A stretch of DNA of 64,000 bases from Gluconobacter roseus NBRC 3990 (GTDB lineage Bacteria; Pseudomonadota; Alphaproteobacteria; Acetobacterales; Acetobacteraceae), in assembly GCF_006538885.1 (NCBI RefSeq), contig NZ_BJLY01000004.1, positions 186,001 to 250,000 of the forward strand, written 5' to 3'. The notes under the pieces are model-generated. The model saw only the letters and a list, made by a program, of their open reading frames with translations. It was not told where the DNA came from and searched no databases. The translations under genes were made by a program, and so were the position numbers. Below, piece by piece: positions 26,308 through 35,361 of the stretch (position 1 is the first letter of the stretch; the number at the start of each line of letters is the position of its first letter).

Positions 26308-26976
26308 ATGCGTATCCTGCATCACCTTCCACTTTCTCCGCAATGCCGTCTTGTGAGGCTCGCCCTCAGCGAGAAGCGACTCCCGTTCGAACCCGTGATT
26401 GAACGGGTCTGGGAGCAGCGTGAGGAATTTCTGCATCTCAATCCCGCAGGCGAGGTGCCTGTGCTGGTTGAGGAAAACGGTCTGGCCGTACCGGGCGGGC
26501 GTGTCATCTGCGAATATCTGGATGACGCCTATCCCGATACACCGCTTCTGGGACGCACTCTGGCCGAGCGCGTCGAGACGCGGCGGCTCGTGGACTGGTT
26601 CGAGACCCGCTTTGCGCAGGAGGTTACCCGCAATCTCCTTGGCGAAAAGGTGGACAAGCGCCAGTTCGGACGCGGGCATCCTGATGGCAATGCGCTGCGA
26701 GCCGGCTATGCGAACATGCGCTTTCACCTTGATTATATCGGCTGGCTGGCAGAGACGCGGTCCTGGCTTGCGGGGCCTGCATTGTCGCTCGCGGATTTCG
26801 CGGCCGCGGCTCATCTGTCGGCGCTGGATTTCATCGGGGACGTGAACTGGTCCAAGGCACCTGCGGCGAAGGACTGGTATGCCCGGGTGAAATCGAGGCC
26901 CTGTTTCCGGGGGCTGCTGTCTGACAAGGTCAGTGGCATCACGCCGCCGGCGCATTACGCCAATCTGGATTTCTGA
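26308..26976 (+). CDS. Glutathione S-transferase family protein
   Basis: A 222-aa protein with an N-terminal thioredoxin-like GST domain (MRILHHLPLSPQCRLVRLAL, FLHLNPAGEVPVLVEENG with the cis-Pro, CEYLDDAYP) and a helical C-terminal domain with LSLADFAAAAHLSALDFIGD. It most likely conjugates or reduces small electrophiles with glutathione in the cytoplasm, substrate unknown. The ATG at 26308 is preferred; an in-frame GTG two codons earlier is possible. It is divergent from minC across 77 bases and is followed after 8 bases by the flavoprotein gene, suggesting an operon. Confidence 0.85.
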   Translation: MRILHHLPLSPQCRLVRLALSEKRLPFEPVIERVWEQREEFLHLNPAGEVPVLVEENGLAVPGGRVICEYLDDAYPDTPLLGRTLAERVETRRLVDWFETRFAQEVTRNLLGEKVDKRQFGRGHPDGNALRAGYANMRFHLDYIGWLAETRSWLAGPALSLADFAAAAHLSALDFIGDVNWSKAPAAKDWYARVKSRPCFRGLLSDKVSGITPPAHYANLDF

Positions 26977-26984
26977 GAGCCGCC

Positions 26985-28163
26985 ATGATGAACCCCGATG
27001 TGATTGTGCTCGGAGCCGGTGCAGCGGGGCTGATGGCTGCGGCGACAGCCGGTCAGAACGGGGCGCGGGTCCTTGTTCTGGACCACGGTCCGGAGCCGGG
27101 CCGCAAGATCCTGATTTCGGGCGGTGGCCGGTGCAATTTTACGCATCTTGAGACCGGCCCCAACTGTTTCATCTCGCAGAACCGCCATTTCGCGCGTTCT
27201 GCACTGGCGCGATACACGCCGCAGGATTTTCTCAAGCTGGTGAACCGCTACGGCATTGCCTGGCATGAGAAGGCGCGGGGTCAACTCTTCTGCGACGGCT
27301 CGGCCGGGCAGATCGTGGACATGCTGGTGTCGGAATGCCGGACCGCCGGGTGTGAGTTGCGGATGCAGACCCGCATTCTGGATGTGCGGCAGGCGGAGCA
27401 CGGCTTCATCGTCGTCACGGATGGGGGCGAGATCCGGACCGGGGCGGTGATTCTCGCGACGGGCGGGCTGTCCATTCCCAAGCTTGGAGCATCGGATCTG
27501 TCGCTCCGGTTGGCGCGGAAATTCGGTCTGAGGATTGTGCCGCCGGCACCTGCGCTCGTGCCGCTGGTTCTGGCGGACGCCGATCCGGAGCTTGCTGGTG
27601 TGTCGCTGCCGATCGTGGCGCGCGTGGGCAAGAAGGGGCCGCGGTTCGAGGACGGAATGGTCTTCACGCATCGTGGCGTATCCGGCCCGGCGATCCTTCA
27701 GATCTCATCCTATCTTGAAAATGGTGAAGCGGCGCAAATTGATCTGCTGCCGGGGCAGAACGCGCTCAATGTGCTGCTGAAGGTCAAAAAAGACAGGCCG
27801 AAAGCCCTGCCGCCGAGTCTGCTGGAAGCACTGCCCCAGCGGCTGGCGCGTGTTCTGGCCGCCGGGCTCGGGGACACGATGCTGGCGAACCAGCCGGATC
27901 GTGCAATCAGGGCGCTGGCCGAGCGTGTGTCGAACTGGCAGCTTCGTCCGGCCGGGACGGAAGGTTACGCCAAGGCGGAAGTCATGCGCGGCGGCATTGA
28001 TACGCGAGACCTGTCGTCCCAGACGCTGGAGGCCCGTGACATTCCGGGGCTGTATGCGATCGGTGAGGCCGTGGATGTGACAGGCTGGCTGGGCGGGCAC
28101 AATTTCCAGTGGGCCTGGGCGAGTGGTGTTGCGGCAGGACAGGCTGCTGCCGGGCACCGCTAG
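26985..28163 (+). CDS. BaiN/HI0933-family FAD-dependent oxidoreductase
   Basis: A 392-aa flavoprotein. The dinucleotide-binding motif VIVLGAGAAGLMAAATAG is at residues 5-22. The family signature PGRKILISGGGRCNFT follows, then TGAVILATGGLSIPKLGASD and GLYAIGEAVDVTGWLGGHNF near the C-terminus. These match the HI0933/YhiN/BaiN family (TIGR00275 type), whose cellular role is poorly defined; one member has been linked to bile-acid reduction. It lies 8 bases downstream of the GST gene in the same direction. Confidence 0.9.
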   Translation: MMNPDVIVLGAGAAGLMAAATAGQNGARVLVLDHGPEPGRKILISGGGRCNFTHLETGPNCFISQNRHFARSALARYTPQDFLKLVNRYGIAWHEKARGQLFCDGSAGQIVDMLVSECRTAGCELRMQTRILDVRQAEHGFIVVTDGGEIRTGAVILATGGLSIPKLGASDLSLRLARKFGLRIVPPAPALVPLVLADADPELAGVSLPIVARVGKKGPRFEDGMVFTHRGVSGPAILQISSYLENGEAAQIDLLPGQNALNVLLKVKKDRPKALPPSLLEALPQRLARVLAAGLGDTMLANQPDRAIRALAERVSNWQLRPAGTEGYAKAEVMRGGIDTRDLSSQTLEARDIPGLYAIGEAVDVTGWLGGHNFQWAWASGVAAGQAAAGHR

Positions 28164-28285
28164 GCGCGCTCTGCCACAGGATTGCCATTCTCGCATCCGA
28201 TCACGCGGCAACCGGTGCGGCGGCGATCCGTTTCCGCTTCTCCAATTCCGGTTTTCTGAAACTGGCTGATCAAGGACACATCGAA

Positions 28286-28531
28286 ATGTCTCGTTCCGTT
28301 TTCCGTCATGTTCTGCGTGCTGCTGCCGGTCTGTCCTTTCTGGGGCTTGGCGCCTGTGTCGGCACGGCGGCGTCCGGTCCGGTTGCGCCGGGCACGCCCA
28401 TCGCGGGGTATGGCTATACCTGCAAAGCCGGGATCTACACCTGCAAGATGCCGACGCAGGTTCCGCTGGGGGCGCCGTGCTCGTGCCCGGGACTGGGTGC
28501 TGCGTCTTACGGCAATATTCATCAGCCGTAA
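28286..28531 (+). CDS. Small cysteine-rich lipoprotein
   Basis: An 81-aa product not assigned to a named family. MSRSVFRHVLRAAAGLSFLG followed by LGACVG is a lipoprotein signal with lipobox Cys near residue 24. The mature 57 residues contain four further Cys in GYTCKAGIYTCKMPTQVPL and APCSCPGLG, plus many Gly and Pro. Paired TCK motifs and the CSC pair suggest disulfides or metal binding in the periplasm. Similar short tails are common in acetic acid bacteria as hypothetical proteins. There is no strong ribosome site except an AAGGA 14 bases upstream of the ATG. It lies between baiN and rmuC. Confidence 0.6.
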   Translation: MSRSVFRHVLRAAAGLSFLGLGACVGTAASGPVAPGTPIAGYGYTCKAGIYTCKMPTQVPLGAPCSCPGLGAASYGNIHQP

Positions 28532-28577
28532 GACGACTGGCATTGGCCGTCACGGACTGACGGGGTAGGACTGCGCC

Positions 28578-29810
28578 ATGCAGGAGGGTTTTTCCGGAAT
28601 GGCGCAGTTTCTTCCCTGGATCGTGGCAGCGGTAGGGCTGCTGGTTGCGCTTGTTGCTGTCCTGCGGGGCGGCAATGGCAGTGGCCGGTTCGAGCGTCTG
28701 CTTGAGCGCGAGGCTCAGGAACGGGCGCAGGACGTCGAATATCACCGGGCGCATCTGTCGGAAGTGGAGCGGGTGTTGTCGGGGCGGCTGAACCAGTTCC
28801 GGCTGGAAACCAGCGAGCGTCTGAGCACGCTGGCGCGTAATCTGGGGCAGGATCAGGCGGAAGGGCGGCTCCTGCTATCTGATGCGCTGCGCGAAATGGC
28901 GCAGAGCCAGAACGAGCAGATCGAACGGATCCGTGCGACCGTGAACGAACAGCTTCATGGCGCTGTCGAAAAGCAGATGCAGACCAGCTTCCAGCGCGTG
29001 GTGGAGCAGTTCAGCGCCATGCAGAAGGCCTTGGGCGAAGTCACGAGTGTGACGGCGCAGATCGGCGATCTGAAGCGGCTGTTTTCGAACGTGAAGACGC
29101 GCGGTGGCTGGGGCGAGGCGCAGTGCCGGGCCATTCTGGACGATATTCTCCCCGAAGGCAGTTATGACACGAATTTCCGTCTTGGGACGGCAGGCGAGAA
29201 CGTTGAGTTCGCCGTGAAGATGCCGGTGCGGGGTACGGAGACGCCGCCACGCCTCGCGATCGACAGCAAGTTCCCGACCGAAGCCTATGAACGTCTGCTG
29301 AATGCTTCGGAAGCGGGAGACGCGCTGGCCGAACGGCAGGCCCGGCGGGAGCTTGAAAATGTCATCCGGTTCGAGGCGAAGAAAATCGCGTCCAAATATA
29401 TCCTGCCGCCGGTGACGGTCGAATTTGCCGTACTCTATCTGCCGACGGACGGGCTTTATGCCGAAATCGCCCGGATGCCGGGCGTGATTGACGAGATCGG
29501 GCGGCTGTATCGGGTGATGGTGATGGGGCCGTCACTGCTGCCCGCGATGCTGCGGACGGTGCATCTGGGATATGTCACGCTGACGCTCGAAGAGCGGACG
29601 GAGGCGATCGCGGGGCTTCTGGGGGCGACGCGGCAGGAAATGCTTCGGATGGATCAGGTTCTGGAAAAGCTGCACCGCAGTGCGGGGACGATGGGCAACA
29701 CGATCGAGGAGGCCCGGCGTCGCACCCGCGTACTTGGGCGAAGGCTGCGGGCTCTGGACGGCACGGCGGATGAAATGGAAGAGGCGCTGGACGAGACGTC
29801 CCTGTCCTGA
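28578..29810 (+). CDS. rmuC: DNA recombination protein RmuC
   Basis: A 410-aa protein with an N-terminal membrane helix (FLPWIVAAVGLLVALVAVL, about residues 10-28), a long coiled coil (to about 165), and the RmuC domain: SNVKTRGGWGEAQCRAILDD, NVEFAVKMPV, LAIDSKFPTEAYERLL and VEFAVLYLPTDGLYAEI. RmuC limits inversion at short inverted repeats and has a nuclease-like fold. Start at 28578, or at the ATG at 28599 which begins just before the membrane helix. Confidence 0.92.
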   Translation: MQEGFSGMAQFLPWIVAAVGLLVALVAVLRGGNGSGRFERLLEREAQERAQDVEYHRAHLSEVERVLSGRLNQFRLETSERLSTLARNLGQDQAEGRLLLSDALREMAQSQNEQIERIRATVNEQLHGAVEKQMQTSFQRVVEQFSAMQKALGEVTSVTAQIGDLKRLFSNVKTRGGWGEAQCRAILDDILPEGSYDTNFRLGTAGENVEFAVKMPVRGTETPPRLAIDSKFPTEAYERLLNASEAGDALAERQARRELENVIRFEAKKIASKYILPPVTVEFAVLYLPTDGLYAEIARMPGVIDEIGRLYRVMVMGPSLLPAMLRTVHLGYVTLTLEERTEAIAGLLGATRQEMLRMDQVLEKLHRSAGTMGNTIEEARRRTRVLGRRLRALDGTADEMEEALDETSLS

Positions 29811-29864
29811 GGCTCGGCGCCTTTAAGAGCGATTTTAATTGGATGACATGGGACGCTGCCCCAT

Positions 29865-30605
29865 GTGAAGATCATGAACATGACGTCCGCACATGAATCC
29901 GGGGCGCCTGAGCGCCTTCCCGAACCCTCTCCCCGGCTTCTGCTGATCGAGGATGACGACAGCATTGCGGCCGAGGTCGCCGAGGAGTTGACGACGCGCG
30001 GCTATGACGTGACGCGCGCTGCAACGGGCGTTGAAGGGCTGGACCATGCCTGTGCCGGGCAGTTCGATCTGATGATCGTGGACCGCATGCTGCCGGAACT
30101 GGACGGGCTGACCGTTATCGAGAGCGTCCGGGCCCAGCGGATCAACATTCCCGTTCTGGTGCTCTCCGCGCTTTCGGCGGTGGATGACCGGGTGAGCGGC
30201 CTCAAGGCGGGCGGAGACGACTATCTGACCAAGCCCTTTGCCATGGAAGAACTTGCGGCCCGTCTGGAAGCACTTCTGCGGCGTCCGACAGACAGCCGCG
30301 TGACGATGCTGCGGGTTGGCCCACTTGAAATGGATCTGATCGAGCGCAGGGTGTTCCGTAACGGGCAGGAAATCGATCTCCTGCCGCGCGAGTTCCGCCT
30401 GCTGGAATACATGATGCGCCGCCCCGACACCGTACTGACGCGCACCATGCTGCTTGAAGATGTGTGGAATTACCGGTTTGTTCCGCAGACGAACCTGGTC
30501 GATGTCCATATCGGGAAACTGCGTCGCAAGATCGACGTGCCCGGTGAGGCGCCGCTCATTCACAGCATACGCGGTGCCGGGTTCAGTCTGCGTGTCCCGG
30601 GCTGA
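29865..30605 (+). CDS. OmpR-family response regulator
   Basis: About 246 aa from GTG 29865; ATG codons at 29874 and 29880 are equally plausible starts. The receiver domain has LLLIEDDDSIAAEVAEEL, phospho-acceptor Asp in FDLMIVDRMLPELDG, and the conserved Lys in DDYLTKPFAMEELAARL. The C-terminal winged helix has EIDLLPREFRLLEYMMRRPD and TNLVDVHIGKLRRKID. It is phosphorylated by the partner kinase whose gene overlaps its 3' end. Because the efflux genes follow on the same strand, they are the likely targets. It starts 55 bases after rmuC. Confidence 0.92.
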   Translation: MKIMNMTSAHESGAPERLPEPSPRLLLIEDDDSIAAEVAEELTTRGYDVTRAATGVEGLDHACAGQFDLMIVDRMLPELDGLTVIESVRAQRINIPVLVLSALSAVDDRVSGLKAGGDDYLTKPFAMEELAARLEALLRRPTDSRVTMLRVGPLEMDLIERRVFRNGQEIDLLPREFRLLEYMMRRPDTVLTRTMLLEDVWNYRFVPQTNLVDVHIGKLRRKIDVPGEAPLIHSIRGAGFSLRVPG

Positions 30606-32022
30606 CCTGCGCCTTTCCGAACTCTTCCGGGCTGATCTTTTCCGGACGGCTACGTTCCGGCTGACACTGGCCTTTGTTGTGGCGATCATCGCGGGAATGG
30701 CGCTGCAGTTCGGGCTCGTTTACGGCCAGATGAGCGGATACGAGCAGCAGCGCTCGACCGATCTGCTCCAGCGTGAGGCGGCGCTGCTGGTTCATGAAAC
30801 GCCGGCCCAGCTTGAATATGAAGTTCGCGAGCGCAGCAAGACCGATCTGCGCGTGATCCTCAACGGGGCAGCCCTGTTCGACATGAGCCGCAACCGGATT
30901 GCGGGTGACATCAAGAAATGGCCGGTCGGGCTTGAGGTCTCGCCCAGGACGCAGCGTCTGTGGGATGCGCCGCCGGGGGATACGCCCTACGAAATGCGGT
31001 ATCTGGCCGTCGAGGTCGAGGGGACGAACGGCAACCGCGACCGTATTCTCGTTCTGGCCCGTTCGCTGCACATGGCGAATGAACTGCGCTACATCACCAA
31101 GCGTGCGGCATTGATGTCTGTCGTCCCGGTCGTGGCGTTTGCTCTGATGGCCGGGATTTTCCTGAGCCATCGTGCGCTGGGGCGGATCAAGGACATGCAT
31201 GAGGCGATTGACCGCATCATGGATGGCGATCTGCACGAGCGCCTGCCGACCGGTCGGGAGCGCGACGATATCGAGCGGCTTGCGGTCTCGGTCAACCGGA
31301 TGCTGGACCGGCTGGAACATCTGCTCGATGAGATCCGGGATGTGGGCAATGACATCGCCCATGATCTGCGGACCCCTCTGGCACGCGTGAAGGCCCGGTT
31401 GGAGCGTGTTTCGGCCATTACAAATGATCCGGCCGCGCTTCAGGGTGCGATCGAGCGGGCGACATTGGATCTGGAGCAGTGTTTTTCCGTCATCACAGCC
31501 CTGCTGCGGATCGGCGAAATTGAGAACGGTCGCCGCCGGGCGGGTTTTGCGATGATGGATCTGCGCGAACTGCTTGTCGGTGTCGTGGATCTGTATGAGC
31601 CTATTGCTGAAACGGAAGGCGTGACGCTTCAGATGGCGGACTCGTCAGAACCTGTGCCGTTGTTCGGGGATAAGGATCTGCTGAACGAGGTTCTGGCCAA
31701 TCTTGTGGATAATGCGATCAAATTTACCCCGGCTCCCGGAACGGTCAAACTCAGTGCCGGACAGGGGGCTGATGGCGCATGCTGGCTGCGGGTCGCGGAT
31801 ACGGGGATCGGGATTGCGGAAGACGAACGCAAGGCTGTCATGGGGCGCTTCTATCGTTCGGACAAAAGCCGCCATGTTCCGGGGAGCGGGCTGGGTCTGA
31901 GCCTGGTATCTGCCATCCTGCGACTGCATGGCGCGACCGTTGATATTGTGGCGGCCCGACCCGGCGACGCGTTGCCCGGAGCGGTTTTTACCATTCATTT
32001 CGCGGCACCCGCATCTGTCTGA
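30592..32022 (+). CDS. Sensor histidine kinase
   Basis: A 476-aa membrane kinase from GTG 30592, which overlaps the regulator gene by 14 bases; longer frames would overlap it further. Two transmembrane helices (ATFRLTLAFVVAIIAGMALQ and ALMSVVPVVAFALMAGIFL) enclose a periplasmic sensor of about 130 residues. HAMP follows, then the H-box with His257 in NDIAHDLRTPLARVK, the N-box NLVDNAIKFTP, the G1 box VADTGIGIAEDE and the G2 box GSGLGLSLVSAI. It phosphorylates the preceding OmpR-type regulator. The signal is unknown; membership in the efflux operon suggests sensing of envelope stress or pump substrates. Confidence 0.93.
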   Translation: MSRADLRLSELFRADLFRTATFRLTLAFVVAIIAGMALQFGLVYGQMSGYEQQRSTDLLQREAALLVHETPAQLEYEVRERSKTDLRVILNGAALFDMSRNRIAGDIKKWPVGLEVSPRTQRLWDAPPGDTPYEMRYLAVEVEGTNGNRDRILVLARSLHMANELRYITKRAALMSVVPVVAFALMAGIFLSHRALGRIKDMHEAIDRIMDGDLHERLPTGRERDDIERLAVSVNRMLDRLEHLLDEIRDVGNDIAHDLRTPLARVKARLERVSAITNDPAALQGAIERATLDLEQCFSVITALLRIGEIENGRRRAGFAMMDLRELLVGVVDLYEPIAETEGVTLQMADSSEPVPLFGDKDLLNEVLANLVDNAIKFTPAPGTVKLSAGQGADGACWLRVADTGIGIAEDERKAVMGRFYRSDKSRHVPGSGLGLSLVSAILRLHGATVDIVAARPGDALPGAVFTIHFAAPASV

Positions 32023-32193
32023 GGTGTGGGTGTAATGTGTCTTACTGTGTCAATGTTTGCCGCGTGTCTTGATATTTAAACAGAATTTTCCTTGTCGTCT
32101 GAGTCCCGATGGATATGACTCGGATCAATTTGCAAGGGGACACCCGTTGAGAATGACCGGACCAGGAAGAGCCCGCAGGGGTAGTCTGACCGC

Positions 32194-35100
32194 ATGAATG
32201 CCATCGTTGTTACCGCACTGAAGCGGCCTTATACCTTCGTCGTCCTGTCGATCATGATCCTGATTTTCGGCGTCAGGGCCATTGTTTCCACGCCGACGGA
32301 CGTGTTCCCGTCCATCAAGATTCCGATCGTGGCGGTCATCTGGTCCTATACGGGTCTGATGCCGGAGGATATGTCGGGCCGTATCGTTTACTATTACGAA
32401 CGGTCACTGACGGCGACGGTTAGCAACATCGAGCATATCGAGAGCTCGTCCTATTACGGGCGTGGCATCGTGAAGGTGTTCTTCCAGCCGGGGACCAATA
32501 CGGCTGTTGCACAGACGCAGATTACGTCGGTGTCCCAGACGGTCATCAAGCAGCTGCCGAACGGTTCAACGCCGCCGCTGATTCTGGCGATGGATGCGTC
32601 TTCCGTTCCGGTTCTGACGCTGCAGGTCAACAATCCGACCATGTCCGGGTCGGAAATCTACAACATGGCGTCCAACCTGATACGGCCGGAGCTGATTTCC
32701 GTGCCCGGGGCGGCCATTCCCAATCCCTATGGTGGTCTTGCGCCGGACATCATGGTGGATATTGATCCGATCAAGCTTCTCGCGCACAGGCTGTCGCCTG
32801 AGGACGTGGCCTCCGCACTGAACCTGCAGAACATCGTTCTTCCGGCGGGTGACCAGCGGATCGGCCAGCTTGACTGGATGGTGAAGACCAACTCCACGCC
32901 CCTTGATCTGGATGTGTTCAACAAGATGCCGATCAAGCAGGTCGGCAATTCCGTGATCTATCTGCGGGATGTCGCCTGGGTGCACCGGGGAGGGCCGCCG
33001 CAGATCAACGCTGTCCTTGTGAAGGGGCAGCAGGCAGTGCTGATCGTCATCCTCAAGAGCGGTGACGCGTCCACTCTGTCTGTCGTGAGCGGGATCAAGA
33101 AGCTCCTGCCGCAGGTCGGGGCGACGCTGCCAGCCGGAACGACGATGAACGTCCTGACCGATGCGTCGAGCTTCGTGAAGGAATCGGTTGTGGACGTGGT
33201 GCGGGAAATGATCACCGCCGCCATCCTGACCAGCCTGACAGTCATGCTGTTCCTGGGCTCGTGGCGCTCGACCGTGATCGTGGCGACGTCCATTCCTCTG
33301 GCCATGCTGTGCTCGATCATCGGGCTGAGCATTGCGGGGCAGTCCATCAACGTGATGACGCTGGGCGGTCTGGCGCTGGCCGTCGGTATTCTCGTGGATG
33401 ATGCGACCGTCATGATCGAGAACATCGATGCACATCTTGAGACCGGCAAAGACCTTGAGGACGCCATCATTGATGCGGCGAACCAGATCGTCATTCCGAC
33501 CTTCGTGTCCACGACCTGTATCTGCATCGTATGGCTGCCGCTGTTCGAACTGACGGGCATTTCCGGCTGGCTGTTCATGCCGATGGCCGAAGCCATCATC
33601 TTTGCGATGATCGCATCCTTCATCCTGTCGCGGACACTGGTGCCGACGATGGCGAACTGGATGCTGGCGGCGCAGGTGCGGATGCATCGCGATCCCGAAT
33701 GGCATAATCGCAAGCTCAGCATTTTCGGACGTTTCCAGCAGGGTTTCGAGGCGCGCTTCACCAGCTTCCGCGAGCATTACAAGACCGTCCTCGAGACATT
33801 GATCTCGATCCGTGGCCGTTTCGTGACGCTGTTCCTGCTGGCGGCCATCTCGTCCATGGCGCTGCTGCTGTTCATCGGGCAGGACTTCTTCCCCGAGATC
33901 AAGTCAGGGACGCTGCAGATGCACATGCGCGCGCCCATCGGAAGCCGGCTGGAAGAAACCGGCAAGATCGCCGGGCTGGCCGAGCGCCGGATCCGCAGTC
34001 TGCTGCCGGGACAGGTGGTCAATGTCGTGCATAACTGTGGCCTGCCGTTCAGTCAGCTGAACCAGGCAATGATCCCGTCTCCGACCGTCGGATCGCAGGA
34101 CTGCGACATCACCATCCAGCTGCGCAATTCCGAAAGCCCGATCCCGGAATATCGCCGCACGCTCCGCAAGGGGCTGACGAACGACTTCCCGGGCACGGTC
34201 TTTACGTTCCAGCCGGGTGACCTGACGGCCAAGATCCTGAACTTCGGTCTGCCGTCACCGATCGACGTGCAGGTCGTCGGTCGTGATCTGAGCGGAAACT
34301 TCAAATTTGCCACGAGGCTCGCCAAGAAGCTCCGTCACATTCCGGGCATTGCCGACGTCTCCATTCAGGAGCCGATGACGCAGCCGACCATCATGGTCAA
34401 TAACCGTCGAAGCTTTGCGCTGGGAACAGGCATCACCGAGCGTGATGTGGCCCTGAACGCGCTTGTCACGCTCTCCGGCAGTGGTCAGGTGGGGCAGACC
34501 TATTACCTGAATGCCCAGGGCACGTCACAGCTGATCGACGTGCAGACACCTGCGAACTATCTGCAGACCATGAACGATCTGGAAATCCTCCCGATCGACA
34601 AGGGAGACGGCAATCCGACCAACCAGACGCCGCAGCTTCTGGGTGGTCTGAGTGAACTGGTCCAGACCGGGACGCCGGCGGAGGTCGCGCATTACAACAT
34701 CATGCCGGTCTTCGACATCTATGCCGCGCCGGAAGACATGGATCTCGGGACCGTCTCACGGGCGGTGAATCGGATTGTCGATCAGGAGCGCAAGCTTCTG
34801 CCGCATGGTTCGAGCCTTGTGGTTCGTGGTCAGGCCGTGACGATGAACGACGCCTATGTGCAGCTGATCGGCGGGCTCGCGCTGTCGATCGTGCTGGTTT
34901 ACCTGATCATCGTCGTGAACTTTCAGTCCTGGCTTGATCCGTTCGTCATCATTACGGCCCTGCCGGGTGCGCTGGGTGGCATCTCGTGGAGCCTGTTCCT
35001 GACGCATACCTCCATGTCGGTGCCAGCGCTGACGGGCGCGATCATGTGCATGGGTACGGCCACGGCCAACGCCATCCTTGTGGTGTCCTTCGCCCGTGAA

Positions 35101-35361
35101 CGGATGGACCATCATGGCGATGCCATCACAGCGGCACTGGAAGCGGGGTACGAACGTATCCGCCCGGTTCTGATGACGGCGCTAGCTATGATGATCGGCA
35201 TGATTCCGATGTCCATCAGCAATTCCGACAATGCCCCGCTGGGCAAGGCGGTGATCGGTGGCCTGCTGGTTGCGACCGTTGCCACACTGCTGTTCGTCCC
35301 CTGCGTATTTGCCCTTATTCATTACAGGCGTCCTGCTGAGCCTGAAGGAGACCACGCGTGA
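32194..35361 (+). CDS. RND efflux pump inner-membrane permease (HAE/MMPL-type)
   Basis: A 1055-aa permease with twelve transmembrane segments and two large periplasmic loops. TM4 carries the proton-relay pair Asp402-Asp403 in GILVDDATVMIEN. In TM10 the position matching AcrB Lys940 is Ala958 (GTATANAILVVSFARERM), a substitution I associate with a divergent RND branch. The pump should extrude drugs, solvents or metabolites through a tripartite complex with the next two gene products; the substrate is not readable. It begins 171 bases after the kinase, so a separate promoter is possible. It overlaps the fusion-protein gene by 4 bases. Confidence 0.93.
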   Translation: MNAIVVTALKRPYTFVVLSIMILIFGVRAIVSTPTDVFPSIKIPIVAVIWSYTGLMPEDMSGRIVYYYERSLTATVSNIEHIESSSYYGRGIVKVFFQPGTNTAVAQTQITSVSQTVIKQLPNGSTPPLILAMDASSVPVLTLQVNNPTMSGSEIYNMASNLIRPELISVPGAAIPNPYGGLAPDIMVDIDPIKLLAHRLSPEDVASALNLQNIVLPAGDQRIGQLDWMVKTNSTPLDLDVFNKMPIKQVGNSVIYLRDVAWVHRGGPPQINAVLVKGQQAVLIVILKSGDASTLSVVSGIKKLLPQVGATLPAGTTMNVLTDASSFVKESVVDVVREMITAAILTSLTVMLFLGSWRSTVIVATSIPLAMLCSIIGLSIAGQSINVMTLGGLALAVGILVDDATVMIENIDAHLETGKDLEDAIIDAANQIVIPTFVSTTCICIVWLPLFELTGISGWLFMPMAEAIIFAMIASFILSRTLVPTMANWMLAAQVRMHRDPEWHNRKLSIFGRFQQGFEARFTSFREHYKTVLETLISIRGRFVTLFLLAAISSMALLLFIGQDFFPEIKSGTLQMHMRAPIGSRLEETGKIAGLAERRIRSLLPGQVVNVVHNCGLPFSQLNQAMIPSPTVGSQDCDITIQLRNSESPIPEYRRTLRKGLTNDFPGTVFTFQPGDLTAKILNFGLPSPIDVQVVGRDLSGNFKFATRLAKKLRHIPGIADVSIQEPMTQPTIMVNNRRSFALGTGITERDVALNALVTLSGSGQVGQTYYLNAQGTSQLIDVQTPANYLQTMNDLEILPIDKGDGNPTNQTPQLLGGLSELVQTGTPAEVAHYNIMPVFDIYAAPEDMDLGTVSRAVNRIVDQERKLLPHGSSLVVRGQAVTMNDAYVQLIGGLALSIVLVYLIIVVNFQSWLDPFVIITALPGALGGISWSLFLTHTSMSVPALTGAIMCMGTATANAILVVSFARERMDHHGDAITAALEAGYERIRPVLMTALAMMIGMIPMSISNSDNAPLGKAVIGGLLVATVATLLFVPCVFALIHYRRPAEPEGDHA

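Noticed and set aside
25822-26955. A 377-codon minus-strand frame overlapping minC and the GST gene
   Set aside because: It is an out-of-frame shadow that ends at the TGA next to the G10 tract. minC and the GST on their own frames explain the region.
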